Below are positions 1-15,000 of a stretch of 64,000 nucleotides of DNA, piece by piece (positions within the stretch are counted from its first letter, which is position 1; each line of letters starts with the position of its first letter). The DNA lies in contig OY482855.1 of the NCBI GenBank assembly GCA_960531495.1, forward strand, positions 434,001 through 498,000. Reading direction: 5' to 3'. Under the pieces are notes generated by a model, which was not told where the DNA came from, ran no database searches, and worked only from the letters and a program-made list of their open reading frames with translations. A program made the translations under genes and the position numbers. This DNA comes from Zeus faber (taxonomy: Eukaryota; Chordata; Actinopteri; Zeiformes; Zeidae).

Positions 1-3000
1 AAAGAAAGAAAGATTGAAAGAAAGAATGAAAGAAAGATTGTAAGAAAGAATGAAATATTGAAAGAAAAAATGAAAGAAAGACTGAAAAAAACAAAGAAAG
101 ATTGAAAGAAATAAAGATTTAAAGAAAAAAAGATTTAAAGAAAGATTGAAAGACTAAAAGTAAGAATGAAAAAAAAGATTGAAAGAAAGATTGAAAAAAG
201 AAAGAAAGATTGAAAGAAAGATTGAAAGAAAGATTGAAAGAAAGAATGAAAGTTTGAAAGAAAGATTGAAAGAAAGATTGAAAGAAAGATTGAAAGACTG
301 AAAGAAAAAATGAAAGAAAGATTAAAAGAGAGATTGAAAGATTGAAAGATTGAAAGAAGGAATGAAAGAAAGATTGAATGATTGAAAGATTGAAATAAAG
401 AATGAAAGATTGAAAGAAAGAATAAAAGAACGATTGAAAGAAAGAATGAAAGAATGAAAGAAAGATTGAAAGATTGAAAGAATATTGAAAGAAAGAGAGA
501 ATGAAAGTAAGAAAGATTGAAAGAAAGATTGAAAGTAAAAAAGATTGAAAGAAAGAATGAAAGAAAAATTGAAAGATTGAAAGATTGAAAGAAAGATTTA
601 AAGAAAGATTTAAAGAAAGATTGAAAGACTGGAAGAAAGAATGAATAAAAGAATAAAAGAAAGATTGAACGATTGAAATATTGAAATAAAGAATGAAAGT
701 TTGAAAGAAAGATTGAAAGAAAGTTTTAAAGAAAGAAAGATTGAAAGAAAGTTTTAAAGAAAGAAAGATTGAAAGTAAAAAAGATTGAAAGAAATATTGA
801 AAGAAAGATTGAAAGATTGAAAAAAAGAATAAAAGAAAGATTGAAAGAATGAAAGAAAGATTGAAATAAATAATGAAAGAAAGATTGAAAGAAGGAATGA
901 AAGACTAAAAGTAAGAATGAAAAAAAAGAATGAAAGCAAGATTGAAAGATTGAAAGATTGAAAGAAAGAATGAAAGATTGAAAGAAAGAATGAAAGAATG
1001 AAAGATAGATTGAAAGACTGAAAGAAATATTGAAAGAAGGAGAGAATGAAAGTAAGAAAGATTGAATGAAAAATTGAAAGATTGAAAGATTGAAAGAAAG
1101 AATGAAAGAAAGATTGAAAGATTGAAAGAAATACTGAAAGAAAGAAAGAAGATTGAAAGTGAGAACGATTGAAAGAAAGCTTGAAACGAAAGATTGAAAG
1201 AAAGAATGAAAGAAAGATTGAAAGATTGAACGATTGAAAGAAAGAATGAAAGATTGAAAGAAAGAATAAAAGAACGATTGAAAGAAAGAATGAAAGAATG
1301 AAAGAAAGATTGAAAGTAAAAATTGAAAGATTGAAAGATTGAAAGAAAGATTTAAAGAAAGATTTAAAGAAAGATTGAAAGACTGAAAGAAAGAATGAAT
1401 AAAAGAATTAAAGAAAGATTGAAAGATCGAAAGATTGAAAGATTGAAAGAAAGATTGAAAAAAGAATGATTAAAAGAAAGAAAGATTTAAAGAATGAAAG
1501 ATTTAAAGAAAGATTGAAAGACTAAAAGTAAGAATGAAAAAAAAGAATGAAAGAAAGATTGAAAGATTGAAAGATTGAAAGAAAGAATGAAAGATTGAAA
1601 GAAAGAATGAAAGAACGATTGAAAGAAAGAATGAAAGAAAGATTGAAAGATTGAAAGAAATATTGAAAGAAAGAGAGAATGAAAGTAAGAAAGATGGAAA
1701 GAAAAATTGAAAGATTGAAAGATTGAAAGAAAGAATTAAAGAAAGATTGAATGATTGAAAGATTGAAAGAAAAATTGAAAGAAAGATTGAAGAAAGAAAG
1801 ATTTAAAGAAAAAAAGATTTAAAGAAAGATTGAAAGACTAAAAGTAAGAATGAAAAAAAAGATTGAAAGAAAGATTGAAAAAAGAAAGAAAGATTGAAAG
1901 AAAGATTGAAAGAAAGAATGAAAGTTTGAAAGAAAGATTGAAAGAAAGATTGAAAGAAAGATTGAAAGACTGAAAGAAAAAATGAAAGAAAGATTAAAAG
2001 AGGGATTGAAAGATTGAAAGATTGAAAGAAAGAATGAAAGATTGAAAGAAAGAATGAAAGAATGAATGAAAGATTAAAAGATTGAAAGAAATAATGAAAA
2101 AAAGAAAGATTGAAAGTAAGAAAAATTGAAAGAATGAATGAAAGAAACAAAAAAAGACTGATAAAAAGAAAGAATGTTTGAGAGATCAAAATATTTAAAG
2201 AAAGAAAGATTGAAAGAAAGGTTGAAAGATAGAATGAAAGAAAGATTGAAAGATTGAAAGTTGTAAAGAAAGATTGAAAGAAAGATTTAAAGAAAGATTT
2301 AAAGAAAGATTGAAAGACTGAAAGAAAGAATGAATAAAAGAATTAAAGAAAGATTGAAAGATCGAAAGATTGAAAGATTGAAAGAAAGATTGAAAAAAGA
2401 ATGATTAAAAGAAAGAAAGATTTAAAGAATGAAAGATTTAAAGAAAGATTGAAAGACTAAAAGTAAGAATGAAAAAAAAGAATGAAAGAAAGATTGAAAG
2501 ATTGAAAGATTGAAAGAAAGAATGAAAGATTGAAAGAAAGAATGAAAGAACGATTGAAAGAAAGAATGAAAGAAAGATTGAAAGATTGAAAGAAATATTG
2601 AAAGAAAGAGAGAATGAAAGTAAGAAAGATGGAAAGAAAAATTGAAAGATTGAAAGATTGAAAGAAAGAATTAAAGAAAGATTGAATGATTGAAAGATTG
2701 AAAGAAAAATTGAAAGAAAGATTGAAGAAAGAAAGATTTAAAGAAAAAAAGATTTAAAGAAAGATTGAAAGACTAAAAGTAAGAATGAAAAAAAAGATTG
2801 AAAGAAAGATTGAAAAAAGAAAGAAAGATTGAAAGAAAGATTGAAAGAAAGAATGAAAGTTTGAAAGAAAGATTGAAAGAAAGATTGAAAGAAAGATTGA
2901 AAGGCTGAAAGAAAAAATGAAAGAAAGATTAAAAGAGAGATTGAAAGATTGAAAGATTGAAAGAAAGAATGAAAGATTGAAAGAAAGAATGAAAGAATGA

Positions 3001-6000
3001 ATGAAAGATTAAAAGATTGAAAGAAATAATGAAAAAAAGAAAGATTGAAAGTAAGAAAAATTGAAAGAATGAATGAAAGAAACAAAAAAAGACTGATAAA
3101 AAGAAAGAATGTTTGAGAGATCAAAATATTTAAAGAAAGAAAGATTGAAAGAAAGGTTGAAAGATAGAATGAAAGAAAGATTGAAAGATTGAAAGTTGTA
3201 AAGAAAGATTGAAAGAAAGATTTAAAGAAAGATTGAAAGACTAATAAAAAGAATGAAAGAAAGATTGAAAGGTTGAAAGAAAGAATGAAAGAATGAAAGA
3301 AAGATTGAAAGATTGAAAGAAAGATTGGAAGAAAGAATGAAAGTATGAAAAAAAGATTGAAAGATCGAAGGAAAGATTGAAAGAACGATTGAAAGAGAGA
3401 ATGAAAGAATGACAGAAAGATTGAAAGATTGAAAGAAAGATTGAAAGTAATAAAGATTGAAAGAAGGAATGAAGGAAAAATTGAATGTTTGAAAGACTGA
3501 AAGAATGAATGAAAGAAAGCTTGAAAGAAATATTGAAAGAAAGATTTTAAGAAAGGTTGAAAGACTGAAAGAAAGAATGAAAGAAAGAATGATTGAAAGA
3601 TTGAAAGAAAGAATGAAAGATTGAAAGAAAGAATATAAGAACGATTGAAAGAAAGATTGAAAGTAAGATTGAAAGTTTGAAAGAAAGATTGAAAGAAAAA
3701 TTGAAAGAAAGATTGAAAGACTGAAGGAAAGAATGAGTGAAAGATTGAAAGAAAGATTAAAAGAAAAAAAGATTGAAAGTATTAAAGACTGAAAAAAATA
3801 TTGAAAGAAAGATTGAAAGATTGAAAGATAGAATGAAAGAAAGATTGAAAGATTGAAAGATTGAAAGAAAGAATTAAAGAAAGATTGAAAGACTGAAAAA
3901 AATATTGAAAGAAAGATTGAAAGATTGAAAGATAGAATGAAAGCTAGATTGAAAGATTGAAAGATTGAAAGAAAGAATGAAAGAAAGATTGAAAGACTGA
4001 AAGAAAGAATGAAAGAAAGATTGAAAGTGCGAAAGAAAGAATGAAAGAATTAAAGAAAGATTGAAAGAAATATTGAAAGAAAGAATGAAAGATTGAAAGA
4101 AAGAATGAAAGTAATAAAGATTAAAAGAAGGAATGAAGGAAAAATTGAATGTTTGAAAGACTGAAAGAATGAATGAAAGAAAGCTTGAAAGAAAGATTGA
4201 AAGAAAGATTTTAAGAAAGGTTGAAAGAATGAAAGAAAGAATGAAAGAAAGAATGATTGAAAGATTGAAAGAAAGAATGAAAGATTGAAAGTAAGAATAT
4301 AAGAACGATTGAAAGAAAGATTGAAAGTAAGATTGAAAGTTTGAAAGAAAGATTGAAAGAAAAATTGAAAGAAAGACTGAAAGACTGAAGGAAAGAATGA
4401 GTGAAAGATTGAAAGAAAGATTAAAAGAAAAAAAGATTGAAAGTATTAAAGACTGAAAAAAATATTGAAAGAAAGATTGAAAGATTGAAAGATAGAATGA
4501 AAGAAAGATTGAAAGATTGAAAGATTGAAAGAAAGAATGAAAGAAAGATTGAAAGACTGAAAAAAATATTGAAAGAAAGATTGAAAGATTGAAAGACAGA
4601 ATGAAAGAAAGATTGAAAGATTGAAAGATTGAAAGAAAGAATGAAATAAAGATTGAAAGACTGAAAGAAAGAATGAAAGAAAGATTGAAAGTGCGAAAGA
4701 AAGAATGAAAGAATTAAAGAAAGATTGAAAGAAATATTGAAAGAAAGAATGAAAGAAAGATTGAAAGAAATATTGAAAGAAAGAATGAAAGAAAGATTGA
4801 AAGATTAAACAATTGAAAGAAAGATTGAAAGATTGAAAGATAGAATGAAAGAAAGATTGAAAGATTGAAAGATTGAAAGAAAGAATTAAAGAAAGATTGA
4901 AAGACTGAAAAAAATATTGAAAGAAAGATTGAAAGATTGAAAGAGAGAATGAAAGCTAGATTGAAAGATTGAAAGATTGAAAGAAAGAATGAAAGAAAGA
5001 TTGAAAGACTGAAAGAAAGAATGAAAGAAAGATTGAAAGTGCGAAAGAAAGAATGAAAGAATTAAAGAAAGATTGAAAGAAATATTGAAAGAAAGAATGA
5101 AAGATTGAAAGAAAGAAAGAATGAAAAAAAGATTGTAAGAAAGAATGAAAGAAAGATTGAATGTTTGAAAGAAAGATTGAAAGAAAGATTTAAAGAAAGA
5201 TTGAAAGATTGAAAGAAAGATTGAAAGATAGATTTAAAGAAAGATTGAAAGACTGAAAGAAAGATTGAAAGAAAGAAAGATTTATAGAAAGAATGAAAGA
5301 AAGATTGAAAAAAGAAAGATAGATTGAAAGAAAGATTGAAAGATTGAAAGAAAGAATGAAAGAAAGATTTAAAAAAAGATGGAAAAAAAGAAAGATTGAA
5401 AGAAAGATTGAAAGACAGATTGAAAGACTGAAGGAAAGAATGAAAGAAAGATGGAAAGAAAGATGGAAAGAAAGATTGAAAGAAAGAAAGATTGAAAGAA
5501 ATATTGAAAGAAAGATTGAAAGATTGAAAGAAAGAATGAAAGAAAGATTGAAAGATTGAAAGAAAGAATGAAAGAAAGATTGAAAGAAAGATGGAAAGAA
5601 AGATTGAAAGAAAGAAAGATTGAAAGAAATAATGAAAGAAAGATTGAACGATTGGAAGAAATTTTGAAAGATGGAAAAATTGAAAGTAGGAAAGATTGAA
5701 AGAAAGAATGAAAGAAAGATTGAAAGATTGAAAGAAAGAATGAAAGAAAGATTGAAAGATTGAAATATTGAAAGAAAGAATGAAAAAAAGATTGAAAGAC
5801 TGAAAGAAAGAATGAAAGAAAGATTGAAAGATTAAACAATTGAAAGAAAGTTTGCAAGAAAGTTTGAAAAAAGAAAGATTGAAAGAAAGAATGAAAGAAA
5901 GATTGAAGGATAGATGGATTGAAAGATTGAAAGAAAGAAAGATTGAAAGAATAACAAAAGAAAGATTGAAAGATTGGAAGAAATATTGAAAGGTAGAAAA

Positions 6001-9000
6001 ATTGAAAGTAAGAAAGATTGAAAGAAAGAATTAAAGAAAGATTGAAAGATTGAAAAAAGAATGAAAGAAAGATTGAAATATTGAAAGAAAGAATGAAAGA
6101 AAGATTGAAAGATTGAAATAAAGATTGAAAGAAAGATTGAACGATTGAAAGATTGAAATAAAGATTGAAAGTTTGAAAGAAAGATTGAAAGAACGATTCA
6201 AAGAAAGAAAGATTGAAAGAAATATTGAAAGAAAGATTGAAAGATTGAAAGAAAGATTGAAAGAAAGAATGAAAGAAAGATTGAAAGAAAGATTGAAAGA
6301 CTGAAGGAAAGAATGAAAGAAAGATTGAAAGAAAGATTGAAAGAAAGAAAGATTGAAAGACTGAAGGAAAGAATGAAAGAAAGATTGAAAGAAAGATTGA
6401 AAGAAAGAAAGATTGAAAGAAAGATTGAAAGAAAGATTGAACGACTGAAAGATTGAAAGAAAGATTGAAAGTTTGAAAGAGAGATTGAAAGACTGAAAGA
6501 TAGATTGAAAGATTGAAGATTGAAAGATTGAAAGAAAGATTGAAAGAAAGAATGAACGACTGAAAGATTGAAAGAAAGATTGAAAGTTTGAAAGAAAGAT
6601 TGAAAGACTGAAAGAAATAATGAAAGAAAGATTGAAAGAAAGAATGAAAGAAAGATTGAAAGAAAGATGGATAGAAAGATTGAAAGAAAGAAAGATTGAA
6701 AGAAATAACAAAATAAAGATTGAAAGAAATAATGAGAGAAAGATTGAACGATTGGAAGAAATATTGAAAGATAGAAAAATTGAAAGTAAGAAAGATTGAA
6801 AGAAAGAATGAAAGAAAGATTGAAAGATTGAAAGAAAGAATGAAAGAAAGATTGAAAGATTGAAATATTGAAAGAAAGAATGAAAGAAAGACTGAAAGAT
6901 TGAAAGAAAGATTGAAAGAAAGATTGAAAGATTGAAATATTTAAAGAAAGATTGAAAGAAAGAATGAAAGAACAATTGAAAGAAAGAATTAAAGAATTAA
7001 AGAAAAATTGAAAGATTGAAAGAAAGAATGAAAGAACGATTGAAAGATTGAAAGATTGAAAGATTGAAAGAAAGAATGAAAGAAAGATTGAAAGAAAGAT
7101 GGAAAGAAAGATTGAAAGAAAGAAAGATTGAAAGAAAGAATGAAAGATTGAAAGAAAGAATATAAGAACGATTGAAAGAAAGATTGAAAGTAAAATTGAA
7201 AGTTTGAAAGAAAGATTGAAAGAAAAATTGAAAGAAAGATTGAAAGACTGAAGGAAAGAATGAGTGAAAGATTGAAAGAAAGATTAAAAGAAAAAAAGAT
7301 TGAAAGTATTAAAGACTGAAAAAAATATTGAAAGAAAGATTGAAAGATTGAAAGATAGAATGAAAGAAAGATTGAAAGATTGAAAGATTGAAAGAAAGAA
7401 TGAAAGAAAGATTGAAAGACTGAAAAAAATATTGAAAGAAAGATTGAAAGATTGAAAGATAGAATGAAAGAAAGATTGAAAGATTGAAAGATTGAAAGAA
7501 AGAATGAAAGAAAGATTGAAAGACTGAAAGAAAGAATGAAAGAAAGATTGAAAGTGCGAAAGAAAGAATGAAAGAATTAAAGAAAGATTGAAAGATTGAA
7601 AGAATATTGAAAGAAAGAGAGAATGAAAGTAAGAAAGATTGAAAGAAAGATTGAAAGTAAAAAAGATTGAAAGAAAGAATGAAAGAAAAATTGAAAGATT
7701 GAAAGATTGAAAGAAAGATTTAAAGAAAGATTTAAAGAAAGATTGAAAGACTGAAAGAAAGAATGAATAAAATAATTAAAGAAAGATTGAAAGATCGAAA
7801 GATTGAAAGATTGAAAGAAAGATTGAAAAAAGAATGATTGAAAGACAGAAAGATTTAAAGAATGAAAGATTTAAAGAAAGATTGAAAGACTAAAAGTAAG
7901 AATGAAAAAAAAGAATGAAAGAAAGATTGAAAGATTGAAAGATTGAAAGAAAGAATGAAAGATTGAAAGAAAGAATGAAAGAACGATTGAAAGAAAGAAT
8001 GAAAGAATGAAAAAAAGATTGAAAGATTGAAAGAAATATTGAAAGAAAGAGAGAATGAAAGTAAGAAAGATGGAAAGAAAAATTGAAAGATTGAAAGATT
8101 GAAAGAAAGAATTAAAGAAAGATTGAATGATTGAAAGATTGAAAGAAAGATTGAAAGAAAGATTGAAGAAAGAAAGATTTAAAGAAAAAAAGATTTAAAG
8201 AAAGATTGAAAGACTAAAAGTAAGAATGAAAAAAAAGATTGAAAGAAAGATTGAAAAAAGAAAGAAAGATTGAAAGAAAGATTGAATGAAAGATTGAAAG
8301 AAAGAATGAAAGAATGAATGAAAGATTGAAAGATTGAAAGAAATATTGAAAACAATAAAGATTGAAAGTAAGAAAAATTGAAAGAATGAATGAAAGAAAC
8401 AAAAAAAGACTGATAAAAAGAAAGAATGTTTGAGAGATCAAAATATTTAAAGAAAGAAAGATTGAAAGAAAGATTTTAAGACTGAATTAAAGAATTAAAG
8501 AAAGATTGAAAGAAAGGTTGAAAGATAGAATGAAAGAAAGATTGAAAGATTGAAAGTTGTAAAGAAAGATTGAAAGAAAGATTTAAAGAAAGATTGAAAG
8601 ACTAAAAAAAAGAATGAAAGAAAGATTGAAAGGTTGAAAGAAAGAATGAAAGAATGAAAGAAAGATTGAAAGATTGAAATATTGAAAGAAAGATTGAATG
8701 TTTGAAAAAAGATTGAAAGTATTAAAGATCGAAAGAAATATTTAAAGAAAGATTGAAAGATTGAAAGAAAGAATGAAAGAACGATTGAAAGAAAGAATGA
8801 ATGAATGAAAGAAGGAATGAAAGATTAAACAATTGAAAGAAAGATTGGAAGAAAGATTGAAAAAAGAAATATTGAAAGAAAGAATGAAAGAAAGATTGAA
8901 AGAAAGTTGGAAAGAAAGATTGAAAGAAAGAAAGATTGAAAGAAATAATGAAAGAAAGATTGAACGATTGGAACCAATATTGAAAGATAGAAAAATTGAA

Positions 9001-12000
9001 AGTAAGAAAGAATGAAAGTAAGAATGAAAGAAAGATTGAAAGTTTGAAAGAAAGAATGAAAGAATTAAAGAAAGATTGAAAGAAATATTGAAAGAAAGAA
9101 TGAAAGAAAGATTGAAAGATTAAACAATTGAAAGAAAGATTGCAAGAAAGATTGAAAAAAGAAAGATTGAAAGAAAGAATGAACGAAAGATTGAGAAAGA
9201 AGGAAAGAAAGATTGAAAGAAAGAAAGATTGAAAGAAATAACAAAAGAAAGATTGAAAGAAATAATGAAAGAAAGATTGAACGATTGGAAGAAATATTGA
9301 AAGATAGAAAAATTGAAAGTAAGAAAGATTGAAAGAAAGAATGAAACAAAGATTGAAAGATTGAAAGAAAGAATGAAAGAAAGATTGAAAGATTGAAACA
9401 TTGAAAGAAAGAATGAAAGACAGATTGAAAGATTGAAAGAAAGATTGAAAGAAAGATTGAAAGATTGAAATATTGAAAGAAAGATTGAAAGAAAGAATGA
9501 AAGAAAGATTGAAAAAAAGATTGAAAAAAGAAAAATTGAAAGATTGAAAGAAAGATTGAAAGAAATAATGAAAGAAAGATTGAACGATTGGAAGAAATAT
9601 TGAAAGATAGAAAAATTGAAAGTAAGAAAGATTGAAAGAAAGAATGAAACAAAGATTGAAAGATTGAAAGAAAGAATGAAAGAAAGATTGAAAGATTGAA
9701 ACATTGAAAGAAAGATTGAAAGACTGAAAGAAAGAATGAATAAAAGATTTAAAGAAAGATTGAAAGATTGAAAGATTGATAGAAAGATTGAAAGAAAGAA
9801 AGATTGAAAGAAAGAAAGGTTGAAAGAAATATTGAAAGAAAGATTGAAAGATTGAAAGAAAGAATGAAAGAAAGATTGAAAGACTGAAAGAAAAATTGAA
9901 AGAAAGATTGAAAGATTGAAAGATTGAAAGAAAGATTGAAAGTTTGAAAGAAATATTGAAAGACAGAAAGATTGAAAGAAGGAATGAAATAAAGATTGAA
10001 AGATTGAAATATTGAAAGAAATAATGAAAGAAAGATTGAAAGATTGAAAGAAAGCTTGAAAGAAAGATTGAAAGATCAAAATATTTAAAGAAAGATTGAA
10101 AGAAAGAATGAAAGAACGATTGAAAGAAAAAATGAAAGAATGAAAGAAAAATTGACAGATTGAAAGAAATATTGTAAGAAAGAGAGATTGAAAAAATAAA
10201 AGATTGAAAGAAAGATTGAAAGTTATGAAGATTGAAAGAAAGAATGAAGGAAAAACTGAAAGATTGAAAGAAAAAATGAAAAACTTAGAAGAAAGAAATA
10301 TTGAAAGATAGATTGAAAGATTGAATGAAAGAAAGATTGAAAGAAAGAATGAAAGAAAGATTGTAAGAAAGAATGAAAGTAAGAAAGAAAGATTGAAAGA
10401 TATATTGAAAGAAAGAAAGATTGAAAGTAAGAACGATTGTAAGAACGATTGAAAGAAAGATGGAAAGAAAGATTGAAAGCTTGAAAGAAAGATTGAAAGA
10501 AAGATTTTAAGAAAGGTTGAAAGACTGAAAGAAAGAATGAAAGATTGAAAGAAAGAATGAAAGAACGATTGAAAGAAAGAATGAAAGAATGAAAGAAAGA
10601 TTGAAAGCTTGAAAGAAATATTGAAAGAAAGAGAGAATGAAAGTAAGAAAGATTGAAAGAAAGAAAGTTTGAAAGAAATAATGAAAGAAAGATTGAACGA
10701 TTGGAAGAAATATTGAAAGAAAGATTTAAAGAAAGATACATTGAAAGAAATATTGAAAGAAAGATTGAAAGATTGAAAGAAAGATTGAAAGATTGAAAGA
10801 AAGATTGAAAGTTTGAAAGAAAGATTTAAAGAAAGAAAGATTGAAAGTAAGAAAGATTGAAAGAAATATTGAAAGAAAGATTGAAAGATTGAAAGAAAGA
10901 TTGAAAGAAAGAATGAAAGAAAGATTGAAAGAAAGATTGAAAAAAAGAAAGATTGAAAGAAGGATTGAAAGACTGAAGGAAAGAATGAAAGAAAGATTGA
11001 AAGAAAGATTGAAAGAAAGATTGAAAGAAAGATTGAAAGAAAGAAAGATTGAAAGATAGATTGAAAGATTGAAAGATTGAAAGAAAGAATGAAAAATTGA
11101 AAGAAAGAATGAAAGAACGATTGAAAGAAAGAATGAAAGAATGAAAGAAAGATTGAAAGATTGAAAGAAATATTGAAAGAAAGAGAGAATGAAAGTAAGA
11201 AAGATTGAAAGAAAGATTGAAAGTAATAAAGATTGAAAGAAAGAATGAAAGAAAAATTGAAAGATTGATAGATTGAAAGAAAGATTGAAAGAAAGATATA
11301 AAGAAAGATTGAAAGACTGAAAGAAAGAATGAATAAAAGAATTAAAGAAAGATTGAAAGATTGAAAGATTGAAAGAAAGATTGAAAGAAAGAAAAATTGA
11401 AAGAAAGATTGAAAGAAATATTGAAAGACTGAAGGAAAGAATGAAAGAAAGATGGAAAGAAAGATTGAATGAAAGAAAGATTGAAAGTAAGAAAGATTGA
11501 AAGAAATATTGAAAGAAAGATTGAATGAAAGAAAGATTGAAAGTAAGAAAGATTGAAAGAAATATTGAAAGAAAGATTGAAAGATTGAAAGAAAGAATGA
11601 AAGAAAGATTGAAAGATTGAAAGATTGAAAGATTGAAAGAAAGAATGAAAGAAAGAGTGAAAAAAGATTGAAAAAAAGAAAAATTGAAAGAAAGATTGAA
11701 AGAAATATTGAAAGACTGAAGGAAAGAATGAAAGAAAGATGGAAAGAAAGATTGAATGAAAGAAAGATTGAAAGTAAGAAAGATTGAAAGAAATATTGAA
11801 AGAAAGATTGAAAGATTGAAAGAAAGAATGAAAGAAAGATTGAAAGATTGAAAGATTGAAAGATTGAAAGAAAGAATGAAAGAAAGAGTGAAAGATTGAA
11901 AGAAAAATTGAAAGAAAGATTGAAAGATTGAAAGATTGAAAGAAAGATTGAAAGTTTGAAAGAAATATTGAAAGACTGAAAGAAAGATTGCAAGAAAGAT

Positions 12001-15000
12001 TGAAAAAAGAAAGAAAGATTGAAAGATTCAATGAAAGAAAGATTGAAAGATTAAAAGAAAGAATGAAAGAAAGATTGAAAAATTGAAAGATTGAAAGAAA
12101 GACTAAAAGAAAGAAAGAACGATTGAAAGAAAGATTGAAAGAAAGATTGACAGAAAGAAAGATTGTAAGAAGGAATAAAACAAAGATTGAAATAAAGAAA
12201 GAAAGAAAGATTGAAAGAAATATTGAAAGAAAGATTGAAAGACTGAAAGAAAGAATGAAAGAAAGATTGAAAGTTTGAAAGAAAGAATGAAAGAATTAAA
12301 GAAAGATTGAAAGAAATATTGAAAGAAAGAATGAAAGAAAGATTGAACGATTGGAAGAAATATTGAAAGATAGAAAAATTGAAAGTAAGAAAGATTGAAA
12401 GAAATAATGAAAGAAAGATTGAAAGATTGAAAGAAAGAATGAAAGAAAGATTGAAAGATTGAAATATTGAAAGATAGAATGAAAGAAAGATTGAAAGATT
12501 GAAAGAAAGATTGAAAGAAAGATTGAAAGATTGAAAGATTAAAAGAAAGATTGAATGTTTGAAAGAAAGATTGAAAGAAAGATTTAAAGAAAGAAAGATT
12601 GAAAGAAAGAATGAAAGAAAGATTGAAAGATAGATGGAAAGAAAGATTGAAAGAAAGAAAGATTGAAAGAATAACAAAAGAAAGATTGAAAGATTGGAAG
12701 AAATATTGAAAGATAGAAAAATTGAAAGAAAGAAAGATTGAAAAAAAGAATTAAAGAAAGATTGAAAGATTGAAAGAAAGAATGAAAGAAAGATTGAAAG
12801 ATTGAAAGATTGAAATATTGAAAGAAAGAATGAAAGAAAGATTGAAAGATTGAAAGATTGAAATAAAGATTGAAAGTTTGAAAGAAAGATTGAAAGAAAG
12901 ATTTAAAGAAAGAAAGATTGAAAGAAATATTGAAAGAAAGATTGAAAGATTGAAAGAAAGATTGAAAGAAAGAATGAAAGAAAGATTGAACGATTGAAAT
13001 ATTGAAATAAAGAATGAAAGTTTGAAAGAAAGATTGAAAGAAAGTTTTAAAGAAAGAAAGATTGAAAGTAAAAAAGATTGAAAGAAATATTGAAAGAAAG
13101 ATTGAAAGATTGAAAAAAAGAATAAAAGAAAGATTGAAAGAATGAAAGAAAGATTGAAATAAATAATGAAAGAAAGATTGAAAGAAGGAATGAAAGAATG
13201 AAAGAAAGATTGAAAGATTGAAAGAAATATTGAAAGTAAGAACGATTGAAAAATTGAAAGAAAGAATGAAAGATTGAAAGAAAGATTGAAAGATTGAAAG
13301 AAAGATTGAAAAAATGAAAGATTGAAAGAAAGAATAAAAGAAAGATTGAAAGAACGATTGAAAGATTGAAAGAAAGAATGAAAGAAAGATTAAAGGAAGG
13401 AATCAAAGAATGAAAGAAAGATTGAAAGATTGAAAGAAATATTGAAAGAAAGAGAGAATGAAAGTAAGAAAGATTGAAAGAAAGATTGAAAGTAATAAAG
13501 ATTGAAAGAAAGAATGAAAGAAAAATTGAAAGATTGATAGATTGAAAGAAAGATTGAAAGAAAGATTGAAAGAAAGATTGAAAGACTGAAAGAAAGAATG
13601 AATAAAAGAAAGATTGAAAGATTGAAAGATTGAAAGATTGAAAGAAAGGTTGAAAGAAAGAAAGATTTATAGAAAGAATGAAAGAAAGATTGAAAAAAGA
13701 AAGAAAGATTGAAAGAAATATTGAAAGATTGAAAGAAAGAATGAAAGAAAGATTGAAAAAAGATTGAAAAAAAGAAAAGTTGAAAGAAAGATTGAAAGAA
13801 ATATTGAAAGACTGAAGGAAAGAATGAAAGAAAGATGGAAAGAAAGATTGAATGAAAGAAAGATTGAAAGTAAGAAAGATTGAAAGAAATATTGAAAGAA
13901 AGATTGAAAGATTGAAAGAAAGAATGAAAGAAAGATTGAAAGATTGAAAGATTGAAAGAAAGAATGAAAGAAAGAGTGAAAGATTGAAAGAAAAATTGAA
14001 AGAAAGATTGAAAGATTGAAAGATTGAAAGAAAGATTGAAAGTTTGAAAGAAATATTGAAAGACTGAAAGAAAGATTGCAAGAAAGATTGAAAAAAGAAA
14101 GAAAGATTGAAAGATTCAATGAAAGAAAGATTGAAAGATTAAAAGAAAGAATGAAAGAAAGATTGAAAAATTGAAAGATTGAAAGAAAGACTAAAAGAAA
14201 GAAAGAACGATTGAAAGAAAGATTGAAAGAAAGATTGAAAGAAAGAAAGATTGTAAGAAAGAATGAAACAAAGATTGAAATAAAGAAAGAAAGAAAGATT
14301 GAAAGAAAGATTGAAAGACTGAAAGAAAGAATGAAAGAAAGATTGAAAGTTTGAAAGAAAGAATAAAAGAATTAAAGAAAGATTGAAAGAAATATTGAAA
14401 GAAAGAATGAAAGAAAGATTGAAAGATTAAACAATTGAAAGAAAGATTGCAAGAAAGATTGAAAAAAGAAAGATTGAAAGAAATAATGAAAGATAGATTG
14501 AACGATTGGAAGAAATATTGAAAGATAGAAAAATTGAAAGTAAGAAAGATTGAAAGAAATAATGAAAGAAGGTTTGAAAGATTGAAAGATTGGAAGAAAT
14601 ATTGAAAGATAGAAAAATTGAAAGAAAGAAAGATTGAAAAAAAGAATTAAAGAAAGATTGAAAGATTGAAAGAAAGAATGAAAGAAAGATTGAAAGATTG
14701 AAAGATTGAAATATTGAAAGAAAGAATGAAAGAAAGATTGAAAGATTGAAAGAAATATTGAAAGAAAGAGAGATTGAAAGAAAGATTGAAAGGTTGAAAG
14801 AAAGATTGAAAGAAAGATTGAAAGAAAGATTGAAAGACTGAAAGAAAGAATGAAAGAAAGATTGAAAGTTTGAAAGAAAGAATAAAAGAATTAAAGAAAG
14901 ATTGAAAGAAATATTGAAAGAAAGAATGAAAGAAAGATTGAAAGATTGAAATATTGAAAGATAGAATGAAAGAAAGATTGAAAGATTGAAAGAAAGATTG

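Noticed and set aside
5344..5559. Lys/Glu/Arg-rich plus-strand frames (KERLKER pattern)
   Set aside because: Direct translation of GAAAGATT/GAAAGAA words in the one plus frame that avoids TGA.
9120..11993. A 957-codon minus-strand open frame and other long Phe/Leu/Ser-rich frames in 1-19.7 kb
   Set aside because: TTTC/AATC words contain no stop codon in any minus frame, so long frames are expected by composition. There is no domain, start context or splice structure.
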